The notes beneath the pieces are model-generated. The model ran no database searches. It was not told the origin of the DNA and was given only the letters and a program-made list of their open reading frames with translations. 42,081 bases of DNA from Acidobacteriota bacterium. Its GTDB lineage: Bacteria > Acidobacteriota > Vicinamibacteria > Vicinamibacterales > UBA2999. Location of the stretch: contig JACQZV010000091.1 in assembly GCA_016213695.1 (NCBI GenBank), positions 1 to 42,081 on the forward strand. The letters run 5' to 3'. Positions 29,731 to 37,716 of the stretch are shown here, piece by piece (positions within the stretch are counted from its first letter, which is position 1; each line of letters starts with the position of its first letter). The position numbers were made by a program, and so were the translations under genes.

Positions 29731-30846
29731 TCAGGCCAGCCGCTTCGTCGACCTGAGCGTCGCCAGCGTCAGGATCGCCAGCCCCCAGGCGAGCAGCGCC
29801 GCCGCCTGCGGCCACAGCACGTCGAGCCCGATGCCCTTGAGGAAGATCCCCCGCAGGATGATGAGGAAGTACCGCAGCGGGATGGCGTAGGTGATCGGCT
29901 GAATCACGCGCGGCATGTTCTCGATCGGAAAGACAAAGCCGGACAGGAACACCATCGGCAGCAGAAAGAAGAACGCGGTTGTCATCATCGCCTGCTGCTG
30001 GGTGCGTGAGATCGTGGAGACGAAGAGCCCCAGTCCGAGCGCCGTCAGCAGATAGACCAGGCTCATCCCGAAAAGCAGCGCGAAGCTGCCGCGCAGGGGC
30101 ACCTCGAACCACCCCACGGCCACGCCGACCACGAGCAACACATCCACCATGCCGAGCAGCGCGTATGGCACGAGCTTGCCGACAATCAGCTCCCATCGGG
30201 CGAGCGGCGTCACGTTCAACTGCTCGAGGGTGCCGAGCTCCTTCTCGCGGACAATCGCCATCGACGACAGCGTCGTGCACACCACGAGCAGGACGAGCGC
30301 GAGAATGCCCGGGATCATGAACGGGCGGCTCTCGAGGCTCGGGTTGAACCAGACGCGGATGTCGGCGCCCACGAGCGGCGTCGCGCGGCCGCGGCCGGTG
30401 GACGCCGCCAGCGCGCGGGCGTAGCTCGCCACGAGCGCCCCGGCGTAGCCGAGCGCGACGTTGGTCGAGTTGGCGTCGGTGCCGTCCGCAATCACCTGGA
30501 CGGCCGCTCCACCCCCGGCGCGCACGCGCTCGCCGTACCCGGCGGGAATCGTCAGCGCCATCCACGCGCGTCCTTCGTCGAGATAGCGATCGATCTCGGC
30601 CACGCTCGACACGCTGTCGACGACGAGGAAATTGCCGGACGCGTCGAAGCGCGCGATGAGGTCGCGGCTGAGCGCCGACCGATCTTCGTCAACCACCACC
30701 ATCGGGACGTCGCGCACGTCGGTCGTGGCGGCGTAGCCGAGCATCATGAGCTGCAGGAGCGGCGCGATGAGGACGATGCCGAAGAGCCGCGGGTCGCGGC
30801 GGAGTTCGAGGAACTCCTTGCGCATCATGTGGCGGACGCGTCTCAT
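29731..30846 (-). CDS. ABC-2 type permease of a drug/solute exporter (second permease)
   Basis: This is an integral membrane subunit of the ABC exporter, 371 residues. Layout is typical of the YhhJ/YbhR type: a first helix (LFGIVLIAPLLQLMMLGYAA), a large extracytoplasmic domain (VPMVVVDEDRSALSRDLIAR; YLDEGRAWMALTIPAGYGER), then at least five helices. The latter include ILALVLLVVCTTLSSMAIVR, the conserved cytoplasmic loop EKELGTLEQLNVTPLARWEL, and FVFPIENMPRVIQPITYAIP. The ATG at 30846 overlaps the previous stop as ATGA. It pairs with the permease just upstream, which has the same fold; together they would form the heterodimeric pore. Confidence 0.87.
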   Translation of the reverse strand: MRRVRHMMRKEFLELRRDPRLFGIVLIAPLLQLMMLGYAATTDVRDVPMVVVDEDRSALSRDLIARFDASGNFLVVDSVSSVAEIDRYLDEGRAWMALTIPAGYGERVRAGGGAAVQVIADGTDANSTNVALGYAGALVASYARALAASTGRGRATPLVGADIRVWFNPSLESRPFMIPGILALVLLVVCTTLSSMAIVREKELGTLEQLNVTPLARWELIVGKLVPYALLGMVDVLLVVGVAVGWFEVPLRGSFALLFGMSLVYLLTALGLGLFVSTISRTQQQAMMTTAFFFLLPMVFLSGFVFPIENMPRVIQPITYAIPLRYFLIILRGIFLKGIGLDVLWPQAAALLAWGLAILTLATLRSTKRLA

Positions 30847-31970
30847 CGGCTCGCGCTCCACTCCCGCCGCAGCCGGAGCGAGGCGAGCGACAGGATCACC
30901 ACGGCGAAGATCGCCAGCGCCGCCAGATCCCGCCAGAACGCCGCGGCGCCCACGCCTTTCAGCACGATGCCGCGCAGCACCGTCAGGAAGTAGCGCGCCG
31001 GCACCGCATAGGTCACCAGCTGCAGCGCCGCCGGCATGCTCGAAATCGGGAAGATGAACCCCGACAGCATGAACGTCGGCAGATAGGACGTCAGCACCGC
31101 CAGCTGAAACGCCACCTGCTGCGTCTCGGCCACCGTCGAAATCAACACGCCGAACGCGAGCGCCCCGACCAGAAAGAGCGACACCGATCCGACCAGCAGC
31201 GGCCACGATCCGCGCATCGGCAGGGCAAAGAGCAGCATCGCGGCACCGACAATCGCCACGGCGGAGGCGAGCGACACCACGAAGTACGGCACCGTCTTGC
31301 CGACCACGTACGCCAGCGGGCCCACCGGCGACATGCGCACCTGCTCCAGCGTCCCCGCCTCCTTTTCGCGCACGATCGAGAGCGCGGTGGAGACGACCGC
31401 CGTCAGCATCGCGATGTACGCGATCAGCCCCGGCACCAGGAAGAGCGTGCTGCGCAGCTCCGGGTTGTACCAGACGCGGGTTTCCGCCCTGAGCAGCGGG
31501 CCTCCCGGCGAGGCCAGGCGCGCCTCCACTTCGTACCGCGCCGACACGGCCGCGATGAGCGCCACGGCGTAGCCGACGACGGTCGTGGCGGTGTTCGCGT
31601 TGTCGCCGTTCACGACGAGCTGCACGCTGGTCGGCGTGGCGGTGCGCGCGTCGCGGCCGAAGCCCGCCGGAATCACGAGCACGGCTCGCGCGGCGCCCTC
31701 GTCGAGCAGGCGGTCGATGTCCCGTTCGCCCGCTATGGTTGCCACCAGGTCGAAGTAGCCCGAGTTGACGAACGCCGAGACGACCTCGCGGCTCGCGCTG
31801 CTGCGATCGCGATCCTCGACCGCGAGCGGAATGTTGCGGATGTCGAAGCTGAGCGCGTAGCCGTAGATCAGCAGGAAGAACGCCGGGACGAAGAGCAGAA
31901 TCAGGAGGCTTCGCCGGTCGCGGCCGATCTGGCGGAACTCCTTGACGACGACGGCGGCGAGCTTCCTCAT
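30843..31970 (-). CDS. ABC-2 type permease of a drug/solute exporter (first permease)
   Basis: This 375-residue permease is similar in arrangement to its downstream neighbour. It starts KLAAVVVKEFRQIGRDRRSL, then the first helix LLILLFVPAFFLLIYGYALS and an extracytoplasmic domain (IPLAVEDRDRSSASREVVSA; LLDEGAARAVLVIPAGFGRD). The C-terminal membrane half contains the loop VREKEAGTLEQVRMSPVGPL and the segment GFIFPISSMPAALQLVTYAV. The start shares one base with the ATPase stop (TGATG at 31968-31972). It is probably the YbhS-like half of the pore. Confidence 0.87.
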   Translation of the reverse strand: MRKLAAVVVKEFRQIGRDRRSLLILLFVPAFFLLIYGYALSFDIRNIPLAVEDRDRSSASREVVSAFVNSGYFDLVATIAGERDIDRLLDEGAARAVLVIPAGFGRDARTATPTSVQLVVNGDNANTATTVVGYAVALIAAVSARYEVEARLASPGGPLLRAETRVWYNPELRSTLFLVPGLIAYIAMLTAVVSTALSIVREKEAGTLEQVRMSPVGPLAYVVGKTVPYFVVSLASAVAIVGAAMLLFALPMRGSWPLLVGSVSLFLVGALAFGVLISTVAETQQVAFQLAVLTSYLPTFMLSGFIFPISSMPAALQLVTYAVPARYFLTVLRGIVLKGVGAAAFWRDLAALAIFAVVILSLASLRLRREWSASR

Positions 31971-32890
31971 CAGGCGCTCCGCTCCACCACGTCGAGGAAG
32001 ACGTCCTCGAGCGACGGGGCCACGACGCGGCACTCGGCGGCAATCCCCGCGCTGCCAAGCCGCGCGGCGACCTCGCCCGGCGGCGTCTCGGCGGACCGCA
32101 GCACCGCGTGCACCGCGGTGCCGAACACGCTCGTCTTCTCGACCTCGGGCAGCGTGTCGAGCAGGCGCATCGCGTCCACCGGCCGCGGCGCGCGGATCTC
32201 GAGGATTGGGCGGCCGGCAAACACCTGCTTCAACTCCGGCACGGTCCCGAGCGCCGCCAGCCGGCCCGCCTGGATAATCGCCACGCGGTGGCAGTGCTCG
32301 GCTTCGTCGAGATAATGCGTCGTGACGAGGACGGTGGTGCCGCCCCGCGCGAGCTCGTCGATCAGCCGCCAGAACCGGCGGCGCGAGAGCGGATCGACGC
32401 CGCCGGTCGGCTCGTCCAGGAAGACGATTGGCGGCTCGTGCAGGATGGCGCACCCGAGGCTCAGCCGCTGCCGCCAGCCGGCGGCGAGCTCGCCAGTCAG
32501 CGCCCCCTCGCGGCCGCGCAGGCCCGCCATCTCGAGCGCGAAGGCACGGCGGGCGGCGAGCCGATCGCCGGACAGCCCATAGATGCCGCCGAAGAAGGCG
32601 ATGTTCTGGTCGACGGTCAGCTTCTCGTAGAGCGAAAAGCGCTGCGACATGTAGCCGATGCGCCGCTTCACCGCTTCCGGATCGCTTCCGACGTCGATGC
32701 CGCCGACGCGCGCGGTTCCGGAGGAGGGCCGGAGCAGGCCGCACAACATGCGGATCGTCGTCGATTTGCCCGCGCCGTTGGCGCCGAGGAACCCGAAGAT
32801 CTCGCCCTGGCCGACGTCGAACGTGAGGTCGTCGACGGCCACGAAGGCGCCGAACCGGCGCGTCAGGTGCCGCACCTCGATGGTGTTCAT
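31970..32890 (-). CDS. ABC exporter ATPase, second copy (YbhF-C-like)
   Basis: This 306-residue ATPase energises the exporter. The ABC domain has Walker A FGFLGANGAGKSTTIRMLCG, the Q-loop RRIGYMSQRFSLYEKLTV, Walker B IVFLDEPTGGVDP and the H-loop VLVTTHYLDEAEHC. The signature is the divergent ELAAGWRQRLSLGCAIL, as often seen in the C-terminal half of YbhF-like proteins rather than LSGGQ. A C-terminal part after residue 220 (LGTVPELKQVFAGRPILEI) has the features of DrrA-type tails. The ATG at 32890 overlaps the TolC-like stop. Confidence 0.88.
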   Translation of the reverse strand: MNTIEVRHLTRRFGAFVAVDDLTFDVGQGEIFGFLGANGAGKSTTIRMLCGLLRPSSGTARVGGIDVGSDPEAVKRRIGYMSQRFSLYEKLTVDQNIAFFGGIYGLSGDRLAARRAFALEMAGLRGREGALTGELAAGWRQRLSLGCAILHEPPIVFLDEPTGGVDPLSRRRFWRLIDELARGGTTVLVTTHYLDEAEHCHRVAIIQAGRLAALGTVPELKQVFAGRPILEIRAPRPVDAMRLLDTLPEVEKTSVFGTAVHAVLRSAETPPGEVAARLGSAGIAAECRVVAPSLEDVFLDVVERSA

Positions 32891-34224
32891 CGGCCGAGCG
32901 CCCGCGCCAGGCGCGCGTCGGCCAGCCGCACGCCGGCGAGCGCCCGCGTGCGATCGAGCCCGGCCTGGAGGAGCGCGACCTCGGCGTCGAGCACGTCGGT
33001 CTGCGTCGCCACGCCCGACCCGTACCGCTCGGCGACCACGCGCCGTGCCTCCCCCGCCGCCCGCACCGCATCATCGGCCGCGGCAATCGCGGCGCGCCCC
33101 GAATCGATGTCGAGCAGCCGCTGCTGCACTTCGAGCGCGAGCACCGAATCGAACTCCGCGAGGCGCTGCCGCGAGGCGGCCGCGATGCCGGCGGCCTGAC
33201 GCGCTTCGGCACGCGTCCGCCCGCCGTCCCAGAGCGACCAGCCCACCGCAATCCCGGCGTCCCACGAGTCGTCCCAGCGGCGGGCGCGCGGAAAGATGCG
33301 CGGGTTGGGGCGCGCGTAATCGAACCCGCCGGTGACGGCAACGGTCGGCCGCCTGCCCGCTTCGGCCGCCAGGCGCTGCTCGTCGGCGGCGGCGATCCGC
33401 TGCTCGAGGGCCCGCCGCTCGTTGCGCAGGCCGCGGGCGTCCGCAACAAGCGCGGCCAGCGGCGACGCCGGCGCGGCGGGAACGTCCAGCGCCTCGACCG
33501 GATCGATCGGCTGCAGCAGATCGACCCCGATGAGACGCGCCAGCTCCGCCGACGCGAGCGCCCGCTGGTTTCCGGCTTCGATGAGCAGCATGCGGTCGCG
33601 CGACTCCTGCGCCTGGGCGGCGGCCACCTCGTTGGGCGGAATCAGTCCGGCGGCGAAGCGCTGGCGTACGTCGGACAGATGGGCCTGGGCGCGCGTCAGC
33701 CCCTGCTGCACCACCACCGCGGTCGCCTGCGCCGTCACCACCGCCCAGAACGCGCGCGTGACTTCGAGCCGGAGGTCGGCCTGCGCCGCGGCCACGTCGG
33801 CCTCCGCCGCCGACGCGTCGGCCCGGGCCGCGCGCTCGAGCGCGTCGGTCCGGCCGCCCGTGTAGATGGGCCACTGCAGGTCGACCCGCGTCCTGTAGTT
33901 GTCGGGCACATCCGGATACAGCACGCGCGGGCCGCCGGTCGGGCCGGGAAAGAGGAACTCGGTGACGTGATTCGTTCGCGTATATCCGGCCGACGCGCCG
34001 ACGACGGGACGGTCGGCCACCTGCCGGATCTCGACGGCCGCCTCGGCCACCGAGGCGCGCGCGCGTGCTTCCGCAAGGCGATGGCTGGCCGCCACGGCCC
34101 TGGTGCGCGCCTCCTCCAGCGAGAGACGAAGCGGCTGCGCGTCCTGCGCCGCGGCGGCGCGACCAAGGACACAAGAACACGCAACCACGAAGGTCACGAA
34201 GATCACAAAGCCTTTTCTGGTCAT
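32887..34224 (-). CDS. TolC-family outer-membrane efflux protein
   Basis: This is the outer-membrane channel of the exporter, 445 residues. A signal peptide (GFVIFVTFVVACSCVLGRAA) is followed by two repeats of the outer-membrane efflux domain. The first has LRLSLEEARTRAVAASHRLA and VDLQWPIYTGGRTDALERAA; the second has DAGIAVGWSLWDGGRTRAEA, with coiled-coil helices in between (ALEQRIAAADEQRLAAEAGR). The GGRTDA and GGRTRAEA pair is the hallmark of TolC repeats. Its hydrophobic signal core is encoded by a 9-bp direct repeat. It sits between the two ATPase genes, an unusual order. Confidence 0.9.
   Translation of the reverse strand: MTRKGFVIFVTFVVACSCVLGRAAAAQDAQPLRLSLEEARTRAVAASHRLAEARARASVAEAAVEIRQVADRPVVGASAGYTRTNHVTEFLFPGPTGGPRVLYPDVPDNYRTRVDLQWPIYTGGRTDALERAARADASAAEADVAAAQADLRLEVTRAFWAVVTAQATAVVVQQGLTRAQAHLSDVRQRFAAGLIPPNEVAAAQAQESRDRMLLIEAGNQRALASAELARLIGVDLLQPIDPVEALDVPAAPASPLAALVADARGLRNERRALEQRIAAADEQRLAAEAGRRPTVAVTGGFDYARPNPRIFPRARRWDDSWDAGIAVGWSLWDGGRTRAEARQAAGIAAASRQRLAEFDSVLALEVQQRLLDIDSGRAAIAAADDAVRAAGEARRVVAERYGSGVATQTDVLDAEVALLQAGLDRTRALAGVRLADARLARALGR
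34186..34210 (-). repeat. 9-bp direct repeat encoding the TolC-like signal core
   Basis: On the plus strand CACGAAGGT, CACGAAGAT and CACAAAG follow one another. On the coding strand they read as FVI-FVT-FVV, the core of the signal peptide. Related words (ACCAAGGACACAAGAAC) continue to about 34162. Confidence 0.65.
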
Positions 34225-34955
34225 CGCGTCCCGTCCTTTGCGGCGATCCGGCTGATGAACACGTCTTCGAGAGGCGGCGACCCCGGCATCGACGCGCGCA
34301 GCCGGGACGGCTCGTCGCTGGCAAGCAGGCGGCCCTCGTGCAGCAGCGCCACGCGCGTGCAGCGCTCGGCTTCGTCCAGATACGGCGTGGACATCAGGAT
34401 CGTGATGCCGCGCGACAGCAGCTCCGACAGCAGCTTCCAGAACTCGCGGCGGGACACCGGATCGACGCCGGTCGTCGGCTCGTCGAGCAGGAGCAGCTCC
34501 GGCTCGTGGACGAGCGTGCAGACGAGCGCAAGCTTCTGCTTCATCCCGCCCGACAGCCGCTCGGCCAGCCGCCGGCGGAACGGGGCGAGCTGGGTCATCG
34601 ACAGCAGTTCGTCGCGCCGCGCCTGATACCGCCGCACGCCGTGAATCTCGGCAAAGAAGGCGACATTCTCGTCCACGCTCAAATCGCCGTAGAGGCTGAA
34701 GCGCTGCGACAGGTAGCCGACGCGCTCGGTGAGGTGCCGGTGCTCGCGCACCGGGTCGCGGCCGAGGACGCGGACTTCCCCGGCATCGGCGCGCAGCAGG
34801 CCGCACATGAGGCGGATGGCCGTCGTCTTGCCCGCACCGTCCGATCCGATCAGCCCGAACATCTCGCCGCGCGCGACGTCGAACGTCACCGCATCGAGCG
34901 CGGTAGTCGCGCCGTAGCGCCGGACCGCGCCCGAGAGCTGAATGGCCGCGCTCAT
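34221..34955 (-). CDS. ABC exporter ATPase, first copy (YbhF-N-like)
   Basis: This 244-residue ATPase has a standard ABC domain: Walker A FGLIGSDGAGKTTAIRLMCG, Q-loop RVGYLSQRFSLYGDLSVD, signature RLSGGMKQKLALVCTLV, Walker B LLLLDEPTTGVDP and H-loop segment ILMSTPYLDEAERC. The H-loop position reads Pro-Tyr after Ser-Thr (STPYLDEA) where His is usual (STHYLDEA); the switch His therefore appears replaced, a notable change. The second ATPase keeps it (TTHYLDEA). This asymmetry suggests one degenerate and one active ATP site in the pair. Start overlaps the fusion-protein stop as ATGA. Confidence 0.88.
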   Translation of the reverse strand: MSAAIQLSGAVRRYGATTALDAVTFDVARGEMFGLIGSDGAGKTTAIRLMCGLLRADAGEVRVLGRDPVREHRHLTERVGYLSQRFSLYGDLSVDENVAFFAEIHGVRRYQARRDELLSMTQLAPFRRRLAERLSGGMKQKLALVCTLVHEPELLLLDEPTTGVDPVSRREFWKLLSELLSRGITILMSTPYLDEAERCTRVALLHEGRLLASDEPSRLRASMPGSPPLEDVFISRIAAKDGTR

Positions 34956-35965
34956 GGCAGCGGCAGCTCCGCATCGACCGGCATGCCGGGCTTCAGGATG
35001 CCGGCGCGATTGTCGACGCTCACTTTGATGCGATACACGAGCTTCGAGCGCTCGTCGGCGGTCTGCACGTTGCGCGGCGTGAACTCCGCCTGCGGCGAGA
35101 TGTAGGTCACCGTGCCCTCGAGGGCGCTGCCGGCATCGGTGCGGACGGTGGCCGGCTGCCCGATCCGCACGCGCGGCATCGCCGGTTCGGGCACGAAGAG
35201 GTTCGCCCAGGCGTTGTCGAGATCGGTCACCACGACCAGCGGCATGCGGGGCGCGATCTGTTCCCCCGTGTCGACGAGCTTCTGGGTGACGATGCCCGCG
35301 ACCGGCGACACGACCGACCCGTCCGCACGGGCTTTCTCGAGCACCGCAATCTGCGCGTCGGCGGCGGCCACACGCGCGCGCGCCGCGTCGAGCTCCTCCC
35401 GGGTGGCGCCGGCCCGCAGGCGTGACACGCCTTCGCGCCCGGCGCGCACGCGGTTCTCGGCGCCGCGCTCCCGCTCACGCGCGACGTCGACCCTCGCCTG
35501 CGCGTCGTCGCGCTGCTTCTCGGATCCGGCGTTGGCCCGGAGCAGCGCCTCGAAGCGCTCGAGATCCCGTTCCGCCGCCTTGCGCTCGGCCGCCGCGGCC
35601 GATACCTCCGTGGCCGCCGCATCCTCCTGCGCTTCGGCCTGGCGGATCTCCTGCGGCCGCGCCCCGGCCTCGAGGACGCGCCGCTGCGCATCGGCGGCCG
35701 CCCGCTCGGCGCGGGCGCGTTCGATCTGGAGCTCGACTTCGCGGGTGTCGAGCTGCGGGACCGGATCGCCGGCGGCCACGCGGTCGCCTTCGCCGACCCG
35801 CAACTGAAGGAGGCGCCCGCCGACTTCCGCGGCCACCTGCACTTCGGTCGCCTCCACGTGGCCGGAGACACGCACCATGGCGGAGGGCTCCGGCTCGCGG
35901 CACCCGCTCAGAACAGCGAGTGCCAGCCCGAGCGTCGAATAGACGTGCGTCGTATGTGTCGTCAT
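34952..35965 (-). CDS. Membrane-fusion (HlyD/YbhG-like) lipoprotein
   Basis: This periplasmic adaptor links the permeases to the TolC-like channel; it has 337 residues. The N-terminus has a lipobox (STLGLALAVLSGCREPEP), so it is probably membrane-attached by lipid. The lipoyl-like half is VSGHVEATEVQVAAEVGGRL with VGEGDRVAAGDPVPQLDTRE. A long alpha-helical hairpin (RERERGAENRVRAGREGV) follows, then GSVVSPVAGIVTQKLVDTGE and the barrel/proximal part TVTYISPQAEFTPRNVQTAD. The gene overlaps the TetR stop as ATGA. Confidence 0.9.
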   Translation of the reverse strand: MTTHTTHVYSTLGLALAVLSGCREPEPSAMVRVSGHVEATEVQVAAEVGGRLLQLRVGEGDRVAAGDPVPQLDTREVELQIERARAERAAADAQRRVLEAGARPQEIRQAEAQEDAAATEVSAAAAERKAAERDLERFEALLRANAGSEKQRDDAQARVDVARERERGAENRVRAGREGVSRLRAGATREELDAARARVAAADAQIAVLEKARADGSVVSPVAGIVTQKLVDTGEQIAPRMPLVVVTDLDNAWANLFVPEPAMPRVRIGQPATVRTDAGSALEGTVTYISPQAEFTPRNVQTADERSKLVYRIKVSVDNRAGILKPGMPVDAELPLP

Positions 35966-36582
35966 CGGTCTCTCCGCAGCATGGCGCGTGCCGACGTCTG
36001 CACGTGCCGGATGAACTCGTCGGTCTGGCGCGGCGCCGCGGCGGCCAGGCCGGATGCGCGCTTGTGCTGGGAGACGACCCGCTGGCGCGCGAAGAAGATG
36101 AGGATGGATGGGAGGATCGTCAGGTAGGTCAGCAGCGGGTCCGCGTCGCGGAACACGCCGTCGCGCTGCCCCTGCGCGATGACGTCGCGCACCGCCAGGT
36201 ACACGCCGTTCATCATCCCGAACGTCTCGTCGTCGATGTGCGGGGCGCCGGAAGCGACCTCGCGCAGCATGATCGGAGGAAACCAGGGGCGCGCGGCCGC
36301 TTCCTCGACCATCGCGCGAATCCAGGCGTCGAGCTTGGCCTCGGCCGGGTCCGGCGCGTCGGCGATGGCGCGCACGCGGGCGCCGACGGCGCGGAACATG
36401 TCGCGCAGCACCTCGACGTAGAGCGCGAGCTTGCTGCCGAAGTGGTAGTAGAGCATGGCCTTGTTGACGCGCGCCCCGGCGGCGATGCGGTCGACGCGGG
36501 CGGCTTCGAAGCCGCGATCGGCGAACTCCAGCGCGGCGGCGTGGAACAGGGCCGCGTGGGAGTCGGGACGGGCGCGTTGCAT
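35962..36582 (-). CDS. TetR-family repressor of the exporter operon
   Basis: This 206-residue regulator has the TetR DNA-binding domain at the N-terminus (HAALFHAAALEFADRGFEAA, the HTH AARVDRIAAGARVNKAMLYY, HFGSKLALYVEVL). An all-helical ligand domain follows (PDPAEAKLDAWIRAMVEEAA; PLLTYLTILPSILIFFARQR), similar in layout to CecR/YbiH. It is the first gene of the exporter operon and its start codon lies inside the edge of a 26-bp operator, so autoregulation is very likely. I choose the ATG at 36582; an upstream TTG at 36591 would put translation inside the operator. Confidence 0.9.
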   Translation of the reverse strand: MQRARPDSHAALFHAAALEFADRGFEAARVDRIAAGARVNKAMLYYHFGSKLALYVEVLRDMFRAVGARVRAIADAPDPAEAKLDAWIRAMVEEAAARPWFPPIMLREVASGAPHIDDETFGMMNGVYLAVRDVIAQGQRDGVFRDADPLLTYLTILPSILIFFARQRVVSQHKRASGLAAAAPRQTDEFIRHVQTSARAMLRRDR

Positions 36583-36606
36583 ATTAACCAACTAGTTAGT
36601 TAATAT
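36581..36606. promoter_or_regulatory. 26-bp palindromic operator of the TetR regulator
   Basis: Left half ATATTAACCAACT and right half AGTTAGTTAATAT are mirror complements except for one position (C36589 against A36598). The AT-rich palindrome overlaps the -10 box and touches the TetR start codon. This is the usual layout for TetR-type self-repression. Confidence 0.88.
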
Positions 36607-36633
36607 ATAGATCCGAACCTTTCGTCCTGTCAA
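36604..36633 (-). promoter_or_regulatory. Promoter of the TetR-exporter operon
   Basis: On the minus strand a perfect TTGACA (36633-36628) and TATATA (36609-36604) are separated by 18 bp. The start of transcription would fall near 36597, inside the 26-bp operator, so bound repressor would block the polymerase. Confidence 0.8.
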
Positions 36634-36653
36634 GGCCGTATACGATCAGAGGG

Positions 36654-37544
36654 ATGCGCATCGTCGTGGCCGGCGGCACCGGCCTGCTCGGCTCAGCCCT
36701 CTCCGACGAGCTCCGCCGGGAGGGACACACCGTCACGATTCTGACCCGGCGTCCCGGACAGTCGCACCATGTCCGCTGGGATCCGTACGGTTCGATTACC
36801 GGCTGGGCGCCGGTGCTCGAGGACGCCGACGCCGTGATCAACCTGGCCGGCGCGCCGATCGGCCGGCGATGGAACGCGGCGCACAAGCGCGAAATCTGGA
36901 ACAGCCGCGTCCGCGCCACGCGGACGCTCGTGAGCGCCCTGAAGAGCGTACGGCGCATTCCGCCGACGTTCATCAGCGCGTCGGCAATCGGCATCTACGG
37001 GCCGCGCGGGGACGAGCCGCTCACCGAGGACAGCAGACCCGGCTCCGGCTTTCTCGCCGGGCTGAGCGCCGAGTGGGAAAAGGAAGCGCTGACCGCCGGT
37101 CCGCAGTCGCGGGTCGTGCTCGTGCGAACCGGCCTCGTGCTCGATCGCCGTGCGGGCGCCCTGCCGCGCATCGCACAGCCGTTTCAATTCTTCGTTGGCG
37201 GGCCGCTTGGATCGGGACGCCAGTACATGTCGTGGATTCACCGCGACGACTGGACGGCGCTCGTGCGGTGGGCGATCGGCAATGCCGCGGTCGCCGGTCC
37301 TCTCAACGCGACCGCGCCGAATCCGGTCACCAACCTGGAGTTCGCGCGCACGCTGGGCGCGGTGCTCCACCGCCCGGCCCTCGTGCCGGCGCCCGCCTTC
37401 GCGCTCCGGCTCGTGCTGGGGGAGATGGCTGAGACGGCGCTGACCGGCCAGCGCGTGTTTCCGGAGCAGGCGCACGCGCGAGGCTTCGAGTTCCGCCATC
37501 CGGCGCTCGAACCCGCGCTGCGCGCGCTCTATGCTGCCGCATAG
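36654..37544 (+). CDS. TIGR01777-family NAD-dependent epimerase-like protein
   Basis: This 296-residue protein matches the TIGR01777/YfcH family of extended short-chain dehydrogenases. It has the nucleotide-binding RIVVAGGTGLLGSALSDELR, then ADAVINLAGAPIGRRWNAAH, TFISASAIGIYGPRGDE, LSAEWEKEALTA, MSWIHRDDWTALVRWAIG, and ends with the C-terminal DUF1731 part (LALRLVLGEMAETAL-like phrase FALRLVLGEMAETALTGQRV). The reaction of this family is unknown. It is divergent from TetR. AGAGGG lies before the ATG, and TATACGAT at 36639-36646 is a plausible -10 nearby. Confidence 0.88.
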   Translation: MRIVVAGGTGLLGSALSDELRREGHTVTILTRRPGQSHHVRWDPYGSITGWAPVLEDADAVINLAGAPIGRRWNAAHKREIWNSRVRATRTLVSALKSVRRIPPTFISASAIGIYGPRGDEPLTEDSRPGSGFLAGLSAEWEKEALTAGPQSRVVLVRTGLVLDRRAGALPRIAQPFQFFVGGPLGSGRQYMSWIHRDDWTALVRWAIGNAAVAGPLNATAPNPVTNLEFARTLGAVLHRPALVPAPAFALRLVLGEMAETALTGQRVFPEQAHARGFEFRHPALEPALRALYAAA

Positions 37545-37545
37545 A

Positions 37546-37716
37546 ACGGTTCTCGGGTTGCTCTGGTGCTCGGGTGCCCGGGTTCCGGTTCGTTGGTTCT
37601 CAGGTACTCGGTTCAACGCCGGCGTCGGCGACCGTCGACGTACCTGGGCACCACGAACCGAAGCAACCCGTGAACCGGCACCTCAGCACCACGGAACGAC
37701 GAACCTGAGAACCGCG
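37546..37716. repeat. Quasi-palindromic word repeat GGTTCTCGGGT and complements
   Basis: The left half (37546-37617) is built of words such as GGTTCTCGGGT, GGTGCTCGGGT and GGTTCTCAGGT. The right half (37641-37712) is built of their complements (ACCTGAGAACC, GGCACCTCAGCACC, GAACCGAAGCAACCC). The two halves can fold on each other. It fills the spacer between two convergent genes; there is no T run. Confidence 0.7.

Noticed and set aside
37546-37716. The quasi-palindrome as an intrinsic terminator
   Set aside because: It lacks a T run on either strand and is made of repeated words rather than one clean stem; it may still affect RNA ends.
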